Assembly: GCA_019747875.1 (NCBI GenBank)
Contig: JAIEQI010000011.1
Span: 1-35,570, forward strand
Reading direction: 5' to 3'
Length of the DNA stretch: 35,570 bases
DNA from: Candidatus Obscuribacterales bacterium
GTDB lineage: Bacteria > Cyanobacteriota > Vampirovibrionia > Obscuribacterales > Obscuribacteraceae
Positions 1-9,147 of this stretch are shown here, piece after piece; positions within the stretch are counted from its first letter, which is position 1, and the number at the start of each line of letters is the position of its first letter. The translations under genes were made by a program, and so were the position numbers. The notes beneath the pieces are model-generated. The model had not been told where the DNA came from. It did no database searches and saw only the letters and a program-made list of their open reading frames with translations.

Positions 1-49
1 CTCCATACTCGGATCTTCGAAGCTGGGCTCTATCTATGTTTGCGGCTGT

Positions 50-74
50 AGGGGCGACGCCATGCGTCGCCCCT
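50..74. repeat. Palindromic repeat, 11-bp arms
   Basis: Arms AGGGGCGACGC and GCGTCGCCCCT are perfect reverse complements around a CAT loop, downstream of the kinase gene that ends at 122. Related GGGCGA...TCGCCC palindromes lie inside two coding regions (13960-13988, and 25679-25703 with 25828-25849). The bases just upstream (TTTGCGGCTGTAGGG) resemble those before the 25679-25703 copy on the other strand, so this is one repeat family rather than chance hairpins. It could also stop transcription from either side, but it has no T-tract. Confidence 0.6.
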
Positions 75-121
75 GCAAAGAACATTGACAGCCCTGCGTG
101 GGTTCGCGCTTGTTGGAAGCT

Positions 122-1729
122 TTAGTCAACGTTTTCTCGTTTCTTTAGGTTGAGCGTGATTCGCTCGCAGGTTAGTAAGGCTTCTTTGAAATCAGCAGCG
201 TTCGCGAATCGGTTTATGTCTTCGTAGGCTGAAGCTTTGATGAGTGTGTTTTTCAATTCATCGTTCACAGCTAGCGGCCATGGCTGTTCTTCTAGTGGTG
301 TGAGAGCTTCAGCTTCCCTGCCGGTAATACAGAAATAGAGCGTTCGCGCGACAGCGTACTGATCGCTTTGCAGATTGGACTGACCGCGAATTTGCTCGGG
401 CGGCGAGTAAGCTGGACGTCCCACAAACGATTTATCAACAGGCTTATCCAACTCAAATGCCGAATTGAAATCAAGCAAATGAATAGAATGCGGAGGTGTG
501 TCTTCAATAAGAATGTTCGGCGGGGTCACATCTCGGTGCACAATTCCCGCGCCGTGGGATGCAAGGACTGAAAGAGCATCACAGAGTGCCACCCCAATTC
601 TTATCACTTCAGATTCGGAAAGTGCGCCTCTTCGTTCGATCAGTTCGGACAAAGTTTCGCCACGCTCTCGGTCAAATACAATTAGAATTCGTCCACTCTC
701 TTCGATAACGTTTCTGATTTTTGGGAAAACGTCGTGTTGAATCATCGAAAGAATAGCGCGCTCACGCATACACGGCGATTGCTCGTAAAGTTGCGGAATA
801 GATCTCAATTCTTCAGGGACGAGATATTCCTTGATCAAGTAGGGCTCTGCTCCTGTGCCATCCGGTCCAAGCTCGCAATTGTAATCCGCCACTTTCTTAT
901 TTGAACCATAACCAGACTCTGATCTAGCAAGATAAACCGAAGCTTGATCACTTGAGCTCACAACTTTCGTCACGACATAATCCGCAACCTGATCGCCGAC
1001 TTTGAGATTGCCCACGCCTTGCCCCACCGTTAACCGCAACGACCGCCACCATATGTCTGTATAGCTGTGCACCTCCGATGAGATCAACTCAGGCAATAAC
1101 TCGGGGCTGCAAGCCTTCGGCGGAAGGTAATTTTCAATGTACCAGCGCAGCTCTGCAGCTGAGGAGCGCGCAACATCGAGCGGAACACTTGTTCTTACCA
1201 GCTTTCCATTTTTGTTCTGTCCAACGAATTCGACACATTTGCCTCGAGTCGGAAATTTGCGCTCACCAATCGTCACTTGTTGTACCGAATCCCACGGAAT
1301 GAATTGCTTGCCGAGGAGTCCCCTGGATTCAATTCCATCCTGTCTCACCATGATACTCCGGGAGCAGCTGATTGCTTTGATAATTGGCAGAAGTATAACT
1401 AGCGACCCTATTGAAATTATTAGCCCGGCAGCTACTTCTCGTCCCAGGGGGGCAAACAAATGTATTATATGAGCGGAGATGAATGAGAATGAGTTCAACC
1501 AATTTGATTTGATTGCTGTGTTCCAGTCGGGAGGGGTGTCGTTTACGACCAATCCTGCCTCGAATCGACCAGGCAAGATTTTTCCATGAGTAAGAAGTGT
1601 AAGAAGTCCCAAAACAGTGGATGCTGCGAGGATACTGATGAGTACCTGATTTCCCTTCCTACCAATGGCAGAGCTTCCCCATGTATCCCTTGGTAATTTC
1701 AGTTGATCTGTTTTTTTAGCATCCGACAT
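122..1729 (-). CDS. Membrane-anchored Ser/Thr protein kinase-like protein
   Basis: A 535-residue protein. Hydrophobic segments at about 28-47 and 100-120 anchor it, with a weaker one near 79-93. A small beta-rich domain (about 125-200, containing IPWDSVQQV) resembles bacterial PH-like domains. The kinase domain spans about 245-520. K300 (LIKEY) is the likely ATP lysine. The catalytic loop reads HRDVTPPN (398-405), with Thr where most kinases have Lys. The metal-binding motif is DFN (420-422) rather than DFG, and the glycine loop is degenerate (KVVSSSDQASVYLA). SPPE (442-445) matches the APE position. The ATG overlaps the end of the upstream kinase gene by 14 bp, so translation is probably coupled. 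Catalysis is uncertain because of the altered motifs. The role is probably envelope or stress signalling together with the adjacent kinase and protease. Confidence 0.85.
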   Translation of the reverse strand: MSDAKKTDQLKLPRDTWGSSAIGRKGNQVLISILAASTVLGLLTLLTHGKILPGRFEAGLVVNDTPPDWNTAIKSNWLNSFSFISAHIIHLFAPLGREVAAGLIISIGSLVILLPIIKAISCSRSIMVRQDGIESRGLLGKQFIPWDSVQQVTIGERKFPTRGKCVEFVGQNKNGKLVRTSVPLDVARSSAAELRWYIENYLPPKACSPELLPELISSEVHSYTDIWWRSLRLTVGQGVGNLKVGDQVADYVVTKVVSSSDQASVYLARSESGYGSNKKVADYNCELGPDGTGAEPYLIKEYLVPEELRSIPQLYEQSPCMRERAILSMIQHDVFPKIRNVIEESGRILIVFDRERGETLSELIERRGALSESEVIRIGVALCDALSVLASHGAGIVHRDVTPPNILIEDTPPHSIHLLDFNSAFELDKPVDKSFVGRPAYSPPEQIRGQSNLQSDQYAVARTLYFCITGREAEALTPLEEQPWPLAVNDELKNTLIKASAYEDINRFANAADFKEALLTCERITLNLKKRENVD

Positions 1730-3197
1730 TTTTTGACATTCCCTGCAAAGCTATCGTAGATCTGATCAGCTTCAGTTCATCGAGAAAGGCATCTATACTC
1801 GTTGTGCGTGTACTGGGATTCTGCGAGGTAGTTTTGCTTATAAGTTTGTCCAGGTTCTCGGGAATTTGCGGCAGAATTGCTTTGAGAGCGCAAGGAATCA
1901 GAGCAATAGGTTCCCGCCCGGTGACCAAGAAGTAAGCAACGCAAGCCAGGGAATAGAGATCGGTTTGCTCGCTGAACTTTCCTTTGAACTGTTCTGGCGC
2001 CATGTAGCTAGTCTTGCCCACTACCGTGCCGGTGCTACCTGAACTAAATCTATTTGCTGTTCCAAAGTCGATCAGCGATATTTGGTTGTCTTTATTTACC
2101 ACAATGTTCTCTGGGGTGATATCTCTGTGAATGATGATCGGATCGCTGTGATGCAAATATTGAACGATTCTCGCTAGTTCTATGATCCAGTCCAGAGCCA
2201 GTTCTAAAGATGCCGGACCACCCACTGTCACGATCTCCTTCAGAGTCTGTCCTTCTTTGTACTCCATGACTAAGTATGAACGGTTCTGTTCATCAAAAAT
2301 ATCTAAAACTTTGGCAAGCCCTGGATGATTTAGTTTCAGCAGAAGTTCTCCTTCTCTGTGCAGCATTTCCAATGCCTTTTCGGCTGCAGTTGAATTAGTA
2401 AGTTGCCTGTACTCCCTTAGAATTACTAATCTCGTGTGATCATATAAACACAGATAAGTAGCCAGAAGTCCGGCGCTGGATAATACATCTAATACTTGAA
2501 TGCGATTATTGTGCAAGCGATCGCCCGCAACTAACGGGGTTGAGCTAGAACTAGATACCTTAGATTGGAGACCTTCCATCCAAAGCTCGGTATAACTTCT
2601 TGAGCCTTCAGATTGTGGCTCTGACCTCAGAGAAGAATTCAATTGGAGGAGAGGTTGAAAGTTATCTCGAAGGGCTGGACATTGAGCCCTCAACTGAATC
2701 ATGAATCGTTGACACTCATCAATTGTCGAAAAATCGCTCAATCGCAATCGAAAGTTTTTTTTCTTTGTCTTTATCACGAGAGTGGCTTGCTTAGCTTGAC
2801 CGTCTATATCCCAAGATAAGATTTCACTCCATGGAATAATTGATTTACGAGGGCTAAATAACTGCAGATGGAAGGGGAGCTTAATTCCTTCAGGCATGGC
2901 TACTAGTTTGTCTTGGAGAAGATAAATCGTCGCATAGATGCTGAGCACCATAATGACGGAGAGCACCGCTGCGTGACAAAGCAAGAATATTTCATCGCCA
3001 TAAAGATATTGCCACATAGCAAGCTCATACACCGCGCCCACCGCCGCTGAGCCAGCGTAGATACATGTACCGAGAAAAATAACAGAACATACTGTGAGTC
3101 CAAAGAGTTGAAGATGTTTGATATTGGCCGGCTGATATTTAAACGTGCGAAACTTTTCTTCCGATGATTTCGGCAATCGTTTATTGCTTGGGTCCAC
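1716..3197 (-). CDS. Membrane-anchored Ser/Thr protein kinase-like protein
   Basis: A 493-residue paralogue of the downstream kinase with the same layout. Two membrane segments lie at about 30-52 and 70-94, then a beta-rich PH-like stretch around IIPWSEIL (120-127), a shared SYTELW motif (201-206; SYTDIW in the partner), and a kinase domain at about 230-480. HRDITPEN (357-364), DFG (377-379) and MAPEQ (399-403) are clear. The residue at the ATP-lysine position appears to be Arg (VILREY, R261), and Thr replaces the catalytic-loop Lys. The start is GTG at 3197, supported by AAAGGT about 6 nt upstream. It begins 26 nt after the protease gene and its end overlaps the next kinase by 14 bp, so the three form an operon. 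Being a kinase fold is certain; activity is not. Confidence 0.86.
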   Translation of the reverse strand: MDPSNKRLPKSSEEKFRTFKYQPANIKHLQLFGLTVCSVIFLGTCIYAGSAAVGAVYELAMWQYLYGDEIFLLCHAAVLSVIMVLSIYATIYLLQDKLVAMPEGIKLPFHLQLFSPRKSIIPWSEILSWDIDGQAKQATLVIKTKKKNFRLRLSDFSTIDECQRFMIQLRAQCPALRDNFQPLLQLNSSLRSEPQSEGSRSYTELWMEGLQSKVSSSSSTPLVAGDRLHNNRIQVLDVLSSAGLLATYLCLYDHTRLVILREYRQLTNSTAAEKALEMLHREGELLLKLNHPGLAKVLDIFDEQNRSYLVMEYKEGQTLKEIVTVGGPASLELALDWIIELARIVQYLHHSDPIIIHRDITPENIVVNKDNQISLIDFGTANRFSSGSTGTVVGKTSYMAPEQFKGKFSEQTDLYSLACVAYFLVTGREPIALIPCALKAILPQIPENLDKLISKTTSQNPSTRTTSIDAFLDELKLIRSTIALQGMSKNVGC

Positions 3198-3223
3198 GCG
3201 GTACCTTTTTGGCTCTGGATCGT

Positions 3224-5644
3224 TTAGCGGGAGAATCTGTCGAGATCTTGACTTGTCATGCTTGGATTTGGAACTTTCTTGTTTTCTCTTCCAGTATAAT
3301 TGTATTTGCCGGTTGTGTCTGCCAAGACTCGTTCTACATGCGAGACTGGTACCACAATATCGGCGTTCGGTGTGTTTGCATTATCGGCTGCACCTCTGAA
3401 AACCATCCCTCGTGTCATGCCAATAACTTTGCCGTTGGCGTAAACCGGACCACCAGACATTCCTTTCTGGTTGTCGTAGTTGGCTTCGTATCGTGTTCCC
3501 TGTCCATATCCTTTTGTTTGATTCGCTGATGATTCCGCTACTCTATCGGCTGCCTGTTTTTTCTGTGCTGAGTCAGTTTGCGCTGCGAGCAGGTCTTGTT
3601 TAGCCTTGTCATGTTTGGCTTTTGCTTCATCGGCCGCTTTCCGTGCCTCGTCAGCTTTTTTGTGGGCCGCAGCCTTCTGAGCTGCGCTTGCTTTAGAGAG
3701 ATCGAGTAGCTGAGCATCAGCGTTCGCTTGAATGGCTGATGCCTCGGTTCTGTTCGAGTCATTGCCAGTGGTCTTAACCGTATCAGACAATAACTTTTCC
3801 TTTTGTTGTGATGCTGTTAAGTCAGCCAGCGTTTTCTTCTCTTGCTCTGCAAGAAGCTTTGTTTGCCTTGCTTCCAGGGTCGCTTCGCTATCGTGACCGG
3901 TAATTCTCCCTTTTGCCTCCTTTAACTGAAAGACTGTCTCTGTGATTCCGGGAACGCCTTCTCTGCTCTTGCTTAATTCCTTATCTCCTTGACGGAAGGT
4001 TGCCGCCTCGGCGGGGGTGCCGACAGCTTGGATTCGCCCTTCTGCAGGTTGGCCGGAGTTGTCTTTGAGAGTAGAGTTCAAAAACGGGATTCTGGATTTG
4101 TCCCTAAGCTCATAAATAGCTACGTCGTTTTCGGGATCCACTTTCACAAGATCAACGCTAGTGTTTTTCCATTCGCCGTTCTTATCCTGATAATACATTT
4201 TGCAATGTGGCTCCTGCAATGCTTCATGGGCTGCGGTTGCGATCTTTCCATCGGTTGTAGCCACCCAACCTGAGAACTTTGGTCGCTCGACCGTACTCTT
4301 GCCTGGGCCTGCTAATCTGACCACAGATTGCCCAATCTTTTGCTCGACCGTTGCGTTTTTTCCGTCCGAAAGATCCACTCGTACATTCGGTTCCATGAAG
4401 CGAAGTATCTTGTATCCAAGATCGCCTGTTTTAGCTAACTCTTGCTGTGTTTCTCGCTGGTTGTGATGGGCGATTTCTTTGCCGCTGGCATCTTTTGTCA
4501 CTGAGTCGCCCTTTTGCAGATCGTAGACTTTGACGCTGCCACCATTTTGTGGCACGTGTACTTCCAGGTGATTTCCTTTAGAGATCCATGTGTCGCCGAC
4601 AGGTAGGTTCTTCGACACTATGGTGCCGTCAGGTCTCATTGTGTCTTGGACGTCGCGTTTGTAATCGTAATCAAAACCTGATTTATCACTGAACAGCGAA
4701 ACCTTATTGGGCTCAGATCGGGTAAACGCGCCGTCCTTTGCGACTTCAATTTTGTAATTGAGTTTAGCCGACTCAGGCGACAATGGCTTGCCGGTTTTGT
4801 CAACATGGGCCCACGTACCATCAGAGTTCTTTTGAAAAGAAGTTGGCGCATCTTTGCTGTTTGGCGCTGGTGTATGGTCCATGCGCGTGAGCTCACTACC
4901 TTTATAGTGGAACTTGCGGCTACTATGATCCGGGTAATCAACTTGCGCTGGATGTCCTTCTTTGTCATATGTAACCTTCCAGGTATTGCTTGCATCTGAC
5001 AAAACTCTCGGCACCGCTTTATCATTTAGCTGCGCTGTTTTGTCGTTTGGATTAGCGGACTTATCGTTTGCATGTGCAGTTTTATCGTTTGAATGTGCGG
5101 CTTTGTCAGTCAGATGCGCGGCTTTGTCATTCGAATGCACCGCTTTATCATTGGAATGTGCAGAATTCGGAGTCGCGCTCTTGTCGCCCGGCTTTGTCTT
5201 ATGCTCCGCCCCTGCATCTGCAGGTTTCTGAGCGAGCAGATGATCGGCGCCCTTAAATTTGCCGCCCGCGCCCATCAGTAACCCTTTGTCAGATTCTGCT
5301 TGCATATGCTGAACTGCTTTAGCAACATCCTCCTTGCTGCGTCCCTGGACAATAACCTTTCCTTTGTCTGTAATCGTGGGGCTGCCACCTTGCTCGATCG
5401 TATACGGAGTGACTCCCGACCGCCCTTTCTCTCTGATGTTGCGTTCGACGCTTTTTGATTTGTCCTCTTTGATCTGGTCGGCATCATGCTTAACGCGTGC
5501 ATTGAGATTCTCGAAGCCTTCCTTCGCTACGCCGTTGTGCAAGACACGACCAGCCTTTTCTTCCACCTTCGATTCCTTGCTTTCGGAAACCTTAGAGGAA
5601 TCGCTTTCACTGTGAGATGCTGCTTTGGAATTTTTGTTTGACAT
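3224..5644 (-). CDS. Trypsin-like serine protease with coiled-coil insert
   Basis: An 806-residue protein without a signal peptide or membrane segment. Residues 1-160 are polar and low in complexity. Residues 163-211 are seven heptapeptide repeats built on NDKxA. Residues 220-400 hold short beta-type motifs resembling YD/RHS repeats (VTYDKEGHPAQVDYPD). The protease region starts near 435: TAAH gives H473, NDVAIYEL gives D507, and GMSGGP gives S730, the trypsin-type triad in the right order. Between Asp and Ser sits an Ala/Lys/Glu-rich coiled coil (about 580-705), so these two residues are 223 apart, far more than in ordinary S1 proteases. The gene is first in an operon with two membrane kinases. 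The substrate is unknown. The lack of an export signal suggests cytoplasmic action or a non-classical route. Confidence 0.8.
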   Translation of the reverse strand: MSNKNSKAASHSESDSSKVSESKESKVEEKAGRVLHNGVAKEGFENLNARVKHDADQIKEDKSKSVERNIREKGRSGVTPYTIEQGGSPTITDKGKVIVQGRSKEDVAKAVQHMQAESDKGLLMGAGGKFKGADHLLAQKPADAGAEHKTKPGDKSATPNSAHSNDKAVHSNDKAAHLTDKAAHSNDKTAHANDKSANPNDKTAQLNDKAVPRVLSDASNTWKVTYDKEGHPAQVDYPDHSSRKFHYKGSELTRMDHTPAPNSKDAPTSFQKNSDGTWAHVDKTGKPLSPESAKLNYKIEVAKDGAFTRSEPNKVSLFSDKSGFDYDYKRDVQDTMRPDGTIVSKNLPVGDTWISKGNHLEVHVPQNGGSVKVYDLQKGDSVTKDASGKEIAHHNQRETQQELAKTGDLGYKILRFMEPNVRVDLSDGKNATVEQKIGQSVVRLAGPGKSTVERPKFSGWVATTDGKIATAAHEALQEPHCKMYYQDKNGEWKNTSVDLVKVDPENDVAIYELRDKSRIPFLNSTLKDNSGQPAEGRIQAVGTPAEAATFRQGDKELSKSREGVPGITETVFQLKEAKGRITGHDSEATLEARQTKLLAEQEKKTLADLTASQQKEKLLSDTVKTTGNDSNRTEASAIQANADAQLLDLSKASAAQKAAAHKKADEARKAADEAKAKHDKAKQDLLAAQTDSAQKKQAADRVAESSANQTKGYGQGTRYEANYDNQKGMSGGPVYANGKVIGMTRGMVFRGAADNANTPNADIVVPVSHVERVLADTTGKYNYTGRENKKVPNPSMTSQDLDRFSR
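5012..5158 (-). repeat. 21-bp in-frame tandem repeat (7 copies)
   Basis: Seven imperfect units encode heptapeptides of the type HSNDKAA within the protease gene (residues 163-211). The reading frame is kept in every unit. The encoded region is hydrophilic and charged and is likely a flexible spacer between the N-terminal region and the YD-like region. Copy number probably varies between strains. Confidence 0.75.
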
Positions 5645-5691
5645 AATCGCTTTGCTCGGTTGGCGGCGCCCAGGTGGATTGGGGGGAACTA

Positions 5692-5742
5692 TATGATTCT
5701 ACCCGCCCCTATGACCCTGGGGCAGAATACAGGTTAAACCTG
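5692..5742. promoter_or_regulatory. Two inverted repeats upstream of the protease operon
   Basis: In the 147-bp gap between the protease start (5644) and the helicase stop (5792) there is a GCCCC/GGGGC hairpin flanked by ATTCT/AGAAT (about 5692-5725), and a near-perfect palindrome, CAGGTT-A-AACCTG (5730-5742). The palindrome lies about 90 bp upstream of the protease start, where an operator would be expected. Either could also serve as a terminator for the helicase gene. I see no convincing -35/-10 pair. Confidence 0.3.
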
Positions 5743-5791
5743 AAATTTTCTTGAGAGCGGCGCAGAGGCAATCAATATAAGTCCGGAAACT

Positions 5792-8700
5792 TTAGGACGA
5801 AGCTTTTAGGGCTGAGGCTATACTGTCGACAGTGAAGAGTTTTTGCGGGGTAGCGTCAACGAATTGCATCAAACGGATACGCTTTTCTTCTTCCTCTAGT
5901 TCTGTGATTGCCTTTTTGATTTCTTCGGCGGATTCGAGTTTTAATTTGTCGAGTTCGCCAAGTAAGCGTTTGTGTTGTGCTTGGGCTTTCGCTGAGGCTG
6001 CCGGGCTTGCGGCAAGCCTGCGCGCGCGTTCGGCGGATTCCAGTTTGTTTTGGAGTTCCTTGATCGAGGCGTCGCCGCAGAGGTGAAGGTCGCTTTTTCG
6101 ACTTGTGATTTGCGCCAGGAGGCGATCGATGTATTCGCGTTGTTCGGATTCCACTTGGTGCTTCAGTTGTTCGACGCCGGTGTCGAGATCGGGGGCGATG
6201 TTTACGGCGATTTCCTTGAATAGGTATTGGCGTGAATATGTCGAAGCCGGCAGGATGCCGGCGCTCCCGGGATTAGCTGCAGTCGAAGCCCGCAGGATGC
6301 CGGCGCTCCCGGAATTAGCTGCAGTCGAAGCCGGCAGGATGCCGGCGCTCCCGGGATTAGCTGCAGTCGAAGCCGGCAGGATGCCGGCGCTGCCGGGATT
6401 AGCTGCAGTCGAAGTCGGCAGGATGCCGGCGCTCCCGGGATTAGCTGCAGTCGAAGCCGGCAGGATGCCGGCGCTCCCGGGAGCTGCAGTAGGAGTTTGC
6501 GGGATGCTGGCGCTCTCGGGAGCTGAAGTAGGAGTTGGCGGGATGCTGGCGCTCTCGGGATCGGATCCAGCTGTAGGCGCTACAACGAGAAGGCGGTCTT
6601 CGACCTCTATTCCGGATAAGGTAACGCGATACACGTCGAGCTGTGTAGACGGCGGTTCTAGATTGAACGATCCGCCGTCTATTTCTTCTACGCATTTCGT
6701 GATTGCTTCTTGAACCATCGGATGTTCTCGGTGAATTGGTTCGCCGCATTCTCCGCTTGGGTTTGGTGGTCCCAGATGATATAGCGCTCCGTTCCATCTT
6801 ATGATTGTTCTTGCCGGCTCGCTCGGGTCGCTACCCACAACTTCGATTGTCCCGTCGGCGCCTAGAATCTCGAGGAGTATTTCGTCAGATCGGCTTAACG
6901 CCGAGCGCATACTTCCTTCCAGTTTTCCGAGGCGAGCCTGTACGGAGCTGTCCATTTCTTGGAGAAGATTGCGGGTCGATTGCAGCTTCGCATCGCGCGC
7001 CTGCCGTTGGGCTTCGTCCAATTCAAGATTGAATCTGTCGAACTCATCTTGAATCTGCGCCGGTGTTCGGCATCGATCCAGCATTTCGTTTATGCGCGTT
7101 TCCAAATTTAGCGCAATTTCTGGTTTGTTGATTATGGTGTCGGATGCTCCTAATGTGTCAGAGAACACCTGGAGCTTTTGCTCTAGAAGCTCATATACTC
7201 GCGCCTCTGCCTCATTCGATAGGTTGATAAAGTTGATGATGATCACGTCGTGCTTTTGTCCATAACGATGCACTCGTCCGATGCGCTGCTCGATTCGTTG
7301 AGGATTCCACGGCAGATCGTAGTTGACCAGGCAATTGCAAAATTGCAAGTTCAAACCTTTGGCACCAGCTTCCGTCGCTATCAGTATTTTTGTTTGCGTT
7401 TTGAACTCGTGAATTAAGGCACCGCGAATGGCTGCGCTTTGATCCAGCTTCTGTGATTGATACTGCCCAACTTCGTGCTCCCAGCGAGCCAGTGCGCGCT
7501 CAGCAATTCGACCTTCCTTTGAACCAGAAAACGTAGTCACCTGATCCTTGAAACCATTCGCTTCCAGATATTGGACCAGCGACTCCATGGTCTTTATTGA
7601 CTCCGTGAATATCACCAATTTGTCAGATGCAATTTGCTGCTCCTCGTCAGGCAACGTTCGCGATTGCAGTTGTCGGATGATTTCTAACAACTTAATTTTC
7701 TTCGCATCACTTCCGGCCAAAGCAACCTTCCGCGCCATTTCTTCGAGGCGCTGTATCTCGTCTATGTCCTCCTGCAAGAGCTGCAAATCAACGCTCTCGT
7801 CATCATCTTTTGAGGTTTCATCGCTAATGTTTTCAATATCGAGTTCGCTGTCGAGCGTTTCGCGCTTTGGATATTTTCCTGTTTGGCGCATCTTCAGCAT
7901 GCGATCCTTAATCGTCGATAGCGTCGACACCAGAGCTTCAATCGAGCTTGCCATCCGCCGACGCACCTGCAGTGCCATCAGGCTGCGATGCCCGCGTCTG
8001 TACGCGGCCAACATTTCGCGCGAGAGCCAATCGTTAATCGCGCGATGTAATTCAGCTTCCAGCTTTTCGGAATTGAAATTTGCCGTGTGCACATGGCGCG
8101 CACGGAATGGTTGTTTCATGAAGGCTTGTGCTTGCTTTCGCAAGGTTCTTTTTAGGACCAGCGACAAGCGGCGGCGAAGCGTTTCTTCCATTTCGGGCAT
8201 CACCGCGCGACCGCCTTCGCCAGTGACAAACAGCGTGCAGAATTCATTGAACTTTCCGAGGATGCGCTGCTCTGGATCTACATAATGAATTAGTCCCCAC
8301 AGCTCATAGAGATTATTCTGCAACGGCGTCGCTGTGAGCAAAATGACGGGCGAGCCTTCTATTAATGCCTTTACTTGCGCGGCGCGGCGGGCGGAACCTT
8401 TCGATAGTATCTTCTGATATTCACCGTTGGATTTACTGAATCGCGTGTGAATCGTTGCGAACATTTCGTGTGCTTCGTCAACTATCACCAGATCCCAGCT
8501 GCCCTTTTTCTGTAGCCACGTTTTTCCTTTTTGCGTGCTCGCCAACTCTCTGCCGATGATGAAGATGCCTCGTGAGTTTGAGCTATCGGCGAGCGTTTCG
8601 GGCCCGACGATAGTGGAATTGAGCGAGAACAAATCTTGTAATTCGACTTGCCACTGCCGCGCAAGTGCAAGCGGAACAATGATTAGTATGTGCGTCTTTG

Positions 8701-8950
8701 CTTGTGAACGTAGTTGAGTAATTACCAAGCCGGCTTCGATCGTTTTTCCTAAACCAACCTCATCGCACAACATTGCACCACCGGATGGAAGGCGCTGCAG
8801 TGCAAACATCGCTGCTTCGATCTGATGTGGATTAGGATCGATGGTTGAGCGGCGGAAAACTTCAGCAAAACGCTCCGCATCATCAGAGCGACGTTTGCGC
8901 AGCAGTTCTTCAATCAGCAGTCGTTGTCGAATTCGAGTCCATGTTGGCAT
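5792..8950 (-). CDS. SNF2-family DEAD/DEAH-box helicase
   Basis: A 1052-residue superfamily 2 ATPase of the SNF2/RapA type, expected to move along duplex DNA and remodel protein-DNA complexes. Visible motifs are NPHQ (40-43), DEVGLGKT (63-70, Walker A), VIVDEAHE (155-162, Walker B), LTATPLQNN (205-213) and, in the second RecA-like domain (about 440-600), GAKGLNLQ (529-536) with QRIGRVHRYGQ (555-565). A C-terminal part with long helices (about 915-1020) follows. Residues 797-904 are an in-frame insertion of 14-residue repeats (SAGILPASTAANPG) between the helicase-linked and helical regions. Such standalone helicases are common in phage-defence islands, and DISARM and Zorya contain SNF2 proteins. 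The divergent JetD-like gene and WYL regulator fit that setting. The start is ATG at 8950 with a weak ribosome site. Confidence 0.9.
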   Translation of the reverse strand: MPTWTRIRQRLLIEELLRKRRSDDAERFAEVFRRSTIDPNPHQIEAAMFALQRLPSGGAMLCDEVGLGKTIEAGLVITQLRSQAKTHILIIVPLALARQWQVELQDLFSLNSTIVGPETLADSSNSRGIFIIGRELASTQKGKTWLQKKGSWDLVIVDEAHEMFATIHTRFSKSNGEYQKILSKGSARRAAQVKALIEGSPVILLTATPLQNNLYELWGLIHYVDPEQRILGKFNEFCTLFVTGEGGRAVMPEMEETLRRRLSLVLKRTLRKQAQAFMKQPFRARHVHTANFNSEKLEAELHRAINDWLSREMLAAYRRGHRSLMALQVRRRMASSIEALVSTLSTIKDRMLKMRQTGKYPKRETLDSELDIENISDETSKDDDESVDLQLLQEDIDEIQRLEEMARKVALAGSDAKKIKLLEIIRQLQSRTLPDEEQQIASDKLVIFTESIKTMESLVQYLEANGFKDQVTTFSGSKEGRIAERALARWEHEVGQYQSQKLDQSAAIRGALIHEFKTQTKILIATEAGAKGLNLQFCNCLVNYDLPWNPQRIEQRIGRVHRYGQKHDVIIINFINLSNEAEARVYELLEQKLQVFSDTLGASDTIINKPEIALNLETRINEMLDRCRTPAQIQDEFDRFNLELDEAQRQARDAKLQSTRNLLQEMDSSVQARLGKLEGSMRSALSRSDEILLEILGADGTIEVVGSDPSEPARTIIRWNGALYHLGPPNPSGECGEPIHREHPMVQEAITKCVEEIDGGSFNLEPPSTQLDVYRVTLSGIEVEDRLLVVAPTAGSDPESASIPPTPTSAPESASIPQTPTAAPGSAGILPASTAANPGSAGILPTSTAANPGSAGILPASTAANPGSAGILPASTAANSGSAGILRASTAANPGSAGILPASTYSRQYLFKEIAVNIAPDLDTGVEQLKHQVESEQREYIDRLLAQITSRKSDLHLCGDASIKELQNKLESAERARRLAASPAASAKAQAQHKRLLGELDKLKLESAEEIKKAITELEEEEKRIRLMQFVDATPQKLFTVDSIASALKASS
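6243..6562 (-). repeat. 42-bp in-frame minisatellite in helicase gene
   Basis: Five nearly identical 42-bp units begin at 6243, 6285, 6327, 6369 and 6411. A sixth begins at 6453, and two shorter diverged units of about 36 bp follow to 6562. Each unit holds a short palindrome (GCCGGC-AGGAT-GCCGGC) followed by GCTCCCGG. All lengths are multiples of three, so the helicase frame stays open and gains SAGILPAS-type peptides. The opposite strand is also open through the array. Near identity of the units points to recent expansion. Confidence 0.93.
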
Positions 8951-9147
8951 AACTTATACCTGGAGGCGGAGCGTTTTTTGAAAGCGCCGGACCCCTGCCG
9001 GCTCGCTGTTCTGAGAACGAGAGCACCAATAAAGCTGTCCACTCTTTGCAGGTCCTCTCTATCTAAGTTAATACCCTAGCATGCCCCCTCTTTTAGTTGT
9101 GGGACTATTCTTGAGAACGTATCATTTGCGGCTGCAACAGGCATGCA

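Noticed and set aside
6105..6713. 202-codon plus-strand frame with AGRMPALPGLAAVE repeats
   Set aside because: It is antisense to the helicase gene. It is long only because the 42-bp repeat unit is free of stops on both strands.
7548..8285. 245-codon plus-strand frame
   Set aside because: Antisense to well-conserved helicase motifs; its Ser/Arg/Cys-rich composition is that of a shadow frame.
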